From: Desulfurococcales archaeon ex4484_217_1
GTDB taxonomy: Archaea; Thermoproteota; Thermoprotei_A; EX4484-217-1
Length of the DNA stretch: 8,541 nt
Reading direction: 5' to 3'
Assembly (NCBI GenBank): GCA_002254745.1
Contig: NJED01000017.1
Coordinates: 1-8,541, forward strand
The position numbers and the translations under genes were made by a program. Positions 5,858-8,541 of this stretch are shown piece after piece. Below the pieces are notes generated by a model. That model was not told the DNA's origin, did not search any database, and saw only the letters and a program-made list of their open reading frames with translations. Numbering within the stretch: position 1 is the first letter of the stretch; each line of letters begins with the position of its first letter.

Positions 5858-7645
5858 TTATGCAAATAAGCTTACAAACTTATTATCTAATACGTCAAAT
5901 AATCCCTTATCAGTAATCCTTAATTCCGGTATTACTATTAAGCCTAGAATAGATAAGGTCATGTAAGGTTCTCTAAGCTTAGACCCAGCTTTTCTAGTTT
6001 CTAAAGTCAGTTTTTCAAGTTGTGCAGCAACTTCCTCAGCTGGCCTATCCGTTATTATCCCTCCAACAGGGAGCTTAACAGCTGCTCTTATTTCTTCTTT
6101 AGCTGCAAAAACTATTCCACCACCCATTTCAACTACTCTATTAACAGCTAAAGCCGTATCTTTCTCATTTACGCCGACAACGAGTATGTTATGGTTATCG
6201 TGAGCTATCGATGAAGCTAAAGCACCATATTTGAAACCGAAACCGTGAACCAAACCTAGCCCTATACGTCCTTCTCCTGTATAGCGTTCAACCATAGCAA
6301 TTTTCAAAACATCTCTTTCAACATCCGAAACTACATAACCATTAACAACTCTAACATCCATGATTAATTTCTTGGTTATAGCTTCTTCGGGAACAATGCC
6401 TATAACCTTCGCTTTAACTACGCCCTCCTCTATGGGCGCTTTTATTTTAAAATCTTCAGATGTTATTTCCCTCTTAATGTTAATGGTGTCATAGAGGTAG
6501 CTGGGTGCTTTATAGTTTTCTGGCGGATGCCATAAGGATTTACCGTTTCTTGCTAGTAGTTTACCGTTAACAAACACCATTCTAACATTAATTTTCTCCA
6601 AATCATCTAATACTACCATGTCAGCTAATTTGCCGGGAGCAATACCTCCAAGATGTTTTTCCACTTTGAACCTCATAGCGACATTTAACGTAGCCATTTG
6701 AATAGCTTTAACAGGGTCAACGCCAAGCTCAATTGTTTTCCTCACAATGTAGTCCATGTGGCCTTCATGAACTATATCGTATGGATTCCTATCGTCACTA
6801 GCTAGGAGAAGCATTTTAGTATCAATACCTCTCTCGGTAACTGCTTTCAATGTTTCAGCGAGATCTCTCCAGGCGCTACCTTCTCTAAGCATAACATACA
6901 TTCCTAACCTAGTCTTTTCAACAACTTCATCCGCTCTAACACTTTCATGATCGGAATATATGCCTGTGGAAACATATGCTTGTAAAAGATTATTTGAAAG
7001 CCCTGGAGCATGACCGTCAATAATTTTGCCTAGCTTATGTGCTGCAAGAATTTTACTTAACACATCCTCTCTTAACGATAAAACACCGTGAAAGTCCATC
7101 ATTTCAGCTAAGCCGATAGTATATGGGTTTCTAAGCAAATACTCAACTTCTTTAGGTCCTAATTTAGCCCCAGTGGTATCCTCGGGTGTTGCAGGAACGC
7201 AAGAAGGAACATTTACGAAAATCCTAATTGGTGCTTCTAATGCTTCCTTAATGAAGAATTCAACACCCTTAACACCGAGGACATTAGCGATTTCATGAGG
7301 ATCTATGAAAACACCTGTAGTTCCATGAGGCAGTACTGCTTCGGAAAACCTAAGAGGAGTTAACATGCTACTTTCAATGTGAATATGGGAATCCATAAAG
7401 CCAGGAGTAACATACATACCTTTAACGTCAAAAACCTTAGTTGAAGAACATATTAAATGGTTTACATTTTCACCTACATAAGCTACCCTGCCGTTCTTCA
7501 CAGCAATACTTACATTCTCAATAACTTCTGAAGTATAAACGTTGACTAGTGAAGTGTTTCTTAAAACTAAATCGGCTTTAAGCTTACCCAAAGCTGTTAA
7601 AACAAGGTTGCGCAAAACTTCAGCATTAAGCTCAGTAATATACAT
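5858..7645 (-). CDS. ade: Adenine deaminase
   Basis: Cytoplasmic enzyme converting adenine to hypoxanthine and ammonia (purine salvage or catabolism). Numbered from the ATG at 7645 (595 residues), it shows the metal motif DSHIHIESS (85-93), PHGTTGVFIDPHE (106-118), GLAEMMDF with E181, DGHAPG with H212, SDHE with H233 and SDDRNP with D284. After about residue 390 comes the C-terminal domain specific to adenine deaminases, with HGFGFKYGALASSIAHDNHN (467-486). Length and order fit the bacterial/archaeal Ade family, and no key residue seems missing. Start choice: an ATG at 7675 would add ten residues (605 total). I prefer 7645 because GGGTG lies 8 nt before it and the nearest TATA box predicts transcription from about 7669, downstream of the outer ATG. 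A GGAG 5 nt before the outer ATG keeps that option open. First gene of the minus-strand group; 13 nt before the amidohydrolase. Confidence 0.95.
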   Translation of the reverse strand: MYITELNAEVLRNLVLTALGKLKADLVLRNTSLVNVYTSEVIENVSIAVKNGRVAYVGENVNHLICSSTKVFDVKGMYVTPGFMDSHIHIESSMLTPLRFSEAVLPHGTTGVFIDPHEIANVLGVKGVEFFIKEALEAPIRIFVNVPSCVPATPEDTTGAKLGPKEVEYLLRNPYTIGLAEMMDFHGVLSLREDVLSKILAAHKLGKIIDGHAPGLSNNLLQAYVSTGIYSDHESVRADEVVEKTRLGMYVMLREGSAWRDLAETLKAVTERGIDTKMLLLASDDRNPYDIVHEGHMDYIVRKTIELGVDPVKAIQMATLNVAMRFKVEKHLGGIAPGKLADMVVLDDLEKINVRMVFVNGKLLARNGKSLWHPPENYKAPSYLYDTINIKREITSEDFKIKAPIEEGVVKAKVIGIVPEEAITKKLIMDVRVVNGYVVSDVERDVLKIAMVERYTGEGRIGLGLVHGFGFKYGALASSIAHDNHNILVVGVNEKDTALAVNRVVEMGGGIVFAAKEEIRAAVKLPVGGIITDRPAEEVAAQLEKLTLETRKAGSKLREPYMTLSILGLIVIPELRITDKGLFDVLDNKFVSLFA

Positions 7646-7653
7646 TACGTATA

Positions 7654-7658
7654 CACCC
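7654..7658 (-). promoter_or_regulatory. Shine-Dalgarno site deciding the adenine deaminase start
   Basis: The minus strand reads GGGTG, 8 nt before the ATG at 7645. The same motif and spacing occur before the dehydrogenase GTG at 4411, which favours 7645 over the outer ATG at 7675. Confidence 0.5.
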
Positions 7659-7688
7659 TGATTAGAAATTAACATTGGAACTCCATCT

Positions 7689-7699
7689 TTTTATAATAA
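7689..7699 (-). promoter_or_regulatory. Candidate TATA box for the adenine deaminase operon
   Basis: The minus strand reads TTATTATAAAA here, centred about 7694, which predicts transcription starting near 7668-7670 and a leader of about 24 nt for the ATG at 7645. A second TATA-like stretch (TGTATAAAGC, 7721-7730) could instead serve the outer ATG at 7675. Confidence 0.4.
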
Positions 7700-7820
7700 G
7701 TAACATACGAAACTATATTAGCTTTATACATATCCCTAAAACATCCATTACACATAGAGAATCAAATGTAGTTTTTAATAGAATATTTAAACTTCAGCTT
7801 CAAGAACATCGGGCATTATT

Positions 7821-7848
7821 AAAAGATACTACTTAAACCTTATCTTTT
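7821..7848. repeat. Perfect 8-bp inverted repeat upstream of the vapBC promoter
   Basis: AAAAGATA (7821-7828) and TATCTTTT (7841-7848) are exact reverse complements separated by 12 nt. The repeat ends 13 nt before the putative BRE of the vapBC promoter. It could be an operator for the ribbon-helix-helix antitoxin. Its AT-rich arms make chance occurrence quite possible, and no plus-strand gene upstream would need a terminator here. Confidence 0.35.
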
Positions 7849-7861
7849 TAGAAAGGAGCTA

Positions 7862-7877
7862 CCAAAATTTAAATATA
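7862..7877 (+). promoter_or_regulatory. BRE/TATA promoter of the vapBC pair
   Basis: CCAAAA (7862-7867) followed directly by TTTAAATATA (7868-7877) is a near-consensus archaeal BRE plus TATA box. Transcription is expected about 26 nt downstream, near 7899-7901, leaving a leader of only 6-8 nt before the ATG at 7907. The message is thus leaderless or nearly so, in line with the lack of a Shine-Dalgarno site before vapB. Confidence 0.65.
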
Positions 7878-7906
7878 ATTTCATAATTATATAACTATAG
7901 ATAATA

Positions 7907-8143
7907 ATGGGTATAACTAGCATTAGTCTGAAAAAAGAAACTAAGGAAAAACTTAACTTATTGAGGAAAATTTACGAAGCTAAATTAGGTAAGTCTCTTA
8001 GCTGGGATGAGTTTTTCGAAAAACTTTTAGAAAAAGAGAAAGAAGAAGTAAACTTTGAAATTCTTAAATTATCAGATAAGGAGGCAGAAATAATGCTAGA
8101 TCTTCTTAAGAAGGGTAGAGAAAGTTGGAGAAGGTATGCATAG
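7907..8143 (+). CDS. vapB: VapB-type antitoxin, probable ribbon-helix-helix DNA-binding protein
   Basis: This 78-residue, highly charged protein begins with ITSISLKKETKEKLNLL, which looks like the strand and first helix of a ribbon-helix-helix domain. A second helical stretch follows (about 30-45, rich in K and E), then a C-terminal part (about 54-78, LSDKEAEIMLDLLKKG..SW) that would be the toxin-binding tail. Known: such antitoxins neutralise the partner PIN-domain RNase and repress their own promoter. The role here is inferred mainly from overlap with the PIN-domain gene; the exact antitoxin family is not certain. The ATG start fits a strong BRE/TATA box that leaves almost no leader. The last 19 nt overlap the start of vapC. 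Confidence 0.8.
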   Translation: MGITSISLKKETKEKLNLLRKIYEAKLGKSLSWDEFFEKLLEKEKEEVNFEILKLSDKEAEIMLDLLKKGRESWRRYA

Positions 8144-8541
8144 ACACTGATGTTTTAATTGAACTATCTAGAAGAAACCTACTAAAGCATATAAAACCTC
8201 ACATGAACTTATATTTATCAATAATATCAGCATACGAGTATTTAAGAGGACTAGCTGTTTTAGGAAGAGATATAGTCTATGCAGAGAGAATACTAAAAAC
8301 CCTTTTCACCATAATCCCCTTGACAGAGAAAACTATTATCGAAGCCGCTGAAATATATGCCAGTCTGCATCGTAAAGGAGTTTTAATACCAGACCCCGAC
8401 ATATTAATTGCTGCCTCATGTATTGTTGAAGAAATATCATTATCAACGTTTAATATTAAACATTTCAAAAGATTAAAAGAATATGGCTTAGAAATTGTAG
8501 ACCCTAATGAAATAATTGATATGGTTACAAAATCAAGATAA
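8125..8541 (+). CDS. vapC: VapC-type PIN-domain ribonuclease toxin
   Basis: A 138-residue PIN-domain protein, predicted to be a Mg2+-dependent endoribonuclease toxin held in check by the overlapping antitoxin. Seen: the N-terminal CIDTDVLIE with acidic D7 (and D9), E38 in SAYEYLRG, D90/D92 in PDPDILIAAS, and STFNIKHFKRL near the C-terminus with N110 at the usual T-x-N position. All catalytic acids are present, so the toxin appears intact. The only usable start is the TTG at 8125, because an in-frame TAG lies at 8116-8118. AGGGT is 8 nt upstream. The start lies 19 nt inside the antitoxin frame, suggesting translational coupling that keeps toxin below antitoxin level. The stop codon is the last triplet of the window. 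Known targets of VapC toxins include tRNA and rRNA; the target here cannot be read from the sequence. Confidence 0.92.
   Translation: MEKVCIDTDVLIELSRRNLLKHIKPHMNLYLSIISAYEYLRGLAVLGRDIVYAERILKTLFTIIPLTEKTIIEAAEIYASLHRKGVLIPDPDILIAASCIVEEISLSTFNIKHFKRLKEYGLEIVDPNEIIDMVTKSR

Larger units (their letters stand above)
7646..7906. other. Divergent intergenic region between adenine deaminase and vapBC
   Basis: About 230-260 AT-rich bases separate the two divergent start codons. I see promoter elements for both directions near the ends and an inverted repeat at 7821-7848, but no credible small ORF, tRNA or CRISPR-like repeat. The central part (about 7730-7815) holds only scattered TATA-like stretches, such as ATATTTAAAC at 7783-7792, with no start codon placed to use them. 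Confidence 0.6.

Noticed and set aside
7821..7849. Inverted repeat followed by Ts as an intrinsic terminator
   Set aside because: No plus-strand gene ends upstream of it and the stem is purely AT-rich; an operator or chance repeat is more likely.
8277..8468. Minus-strand open frame of 63 codons
   Set aside because: Antisense to the intact PIN-domain toxin, with no independent support.
1..8541. CRISPR arrays, tRNA or rRNA genes, insertion sequences
   Set aside because: No regularly spaced repeats, cloverleaf-like segments, transposase frames or terminal inverted repeats were seen; the window is almost fully occupied by the eight protein genes.

Overview
The window looks like a piece of an AT-rich, probably thermophilic archaeal chromosome, most likely Thermoproteota (Crenarchaeota). 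The evidence is TATA-box promoters placed close to start codons, Shine-Dalgarno cores matching GAGGTGAT, frequent GTG/TTG starts, heavy use of AGA/AGG and ATA codons, and an archaeal-type VapBC pair. The species cannot be fixed from the sequence alone. Almost all of the window is coding.

Layout. (1) Positions 1-2463, plus strand: the end of a metal-chelate/cobalamin-type (BtuFCD/FecBCD family) ABC importer. The first gene enters from the left edge already in frame. It is an unusual single-chain fusion of the substrate-binding protein with a FecCD-type permease, and the permease appears to lack an internal block of about 50 residues (end of TM2, all of TM3, start of TM4). The ATPase gene follows after 4 nt. 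(2) Positions 2449-7645, minus strand: four genes, read from right to left as adenine deaminase, an allantoinase/dihydroorotase-like cyclic amidohydrolase, an iron-type alcohol dehydrogenase, and a JAMM/MPN metalloprotease-like protein with an unrecognised N-terminal region. The first two are tightly coupled (13 nt gap holding a strong ribosome binding site). The dehydrogenase seems to have its own promoter, preceded by an 8-bp tandem repeat. The last minus gene overlaps the ATPase gene tail to tail by 15 bp. (3) Positions 7646-7906: a divergent promoter region with an 8-bp inverted repeat. (4) Positions 7907-8541, plus strand: an overlapping VapB-VapC toxin-antitoxin pair ending exactly at the window edge.

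How they work together. The importer genes form one unit for uptake of a chelated metal, corrinoid or similar ligand across the cell membrane. The two amidohydrolases suggest nucleobase (purine) catabolism or salvage: adenine to hypoxanthine plus ammonia, with a second enzyme that opens a cyclic amide ring. The dehydrogenase and the JAMM protein have no obvious metabolic link to them. The VapBC pair is an independent regulatory or accessory module.

The most unusual item is the binding-protein/permease fusion with a shortened permease, because the fusion and the loss of helices create a membrane-topology problem. Second are the JAMM protein with its unknown N-terminal half and the ATPase that lacks the usual Q-loop glutamine.
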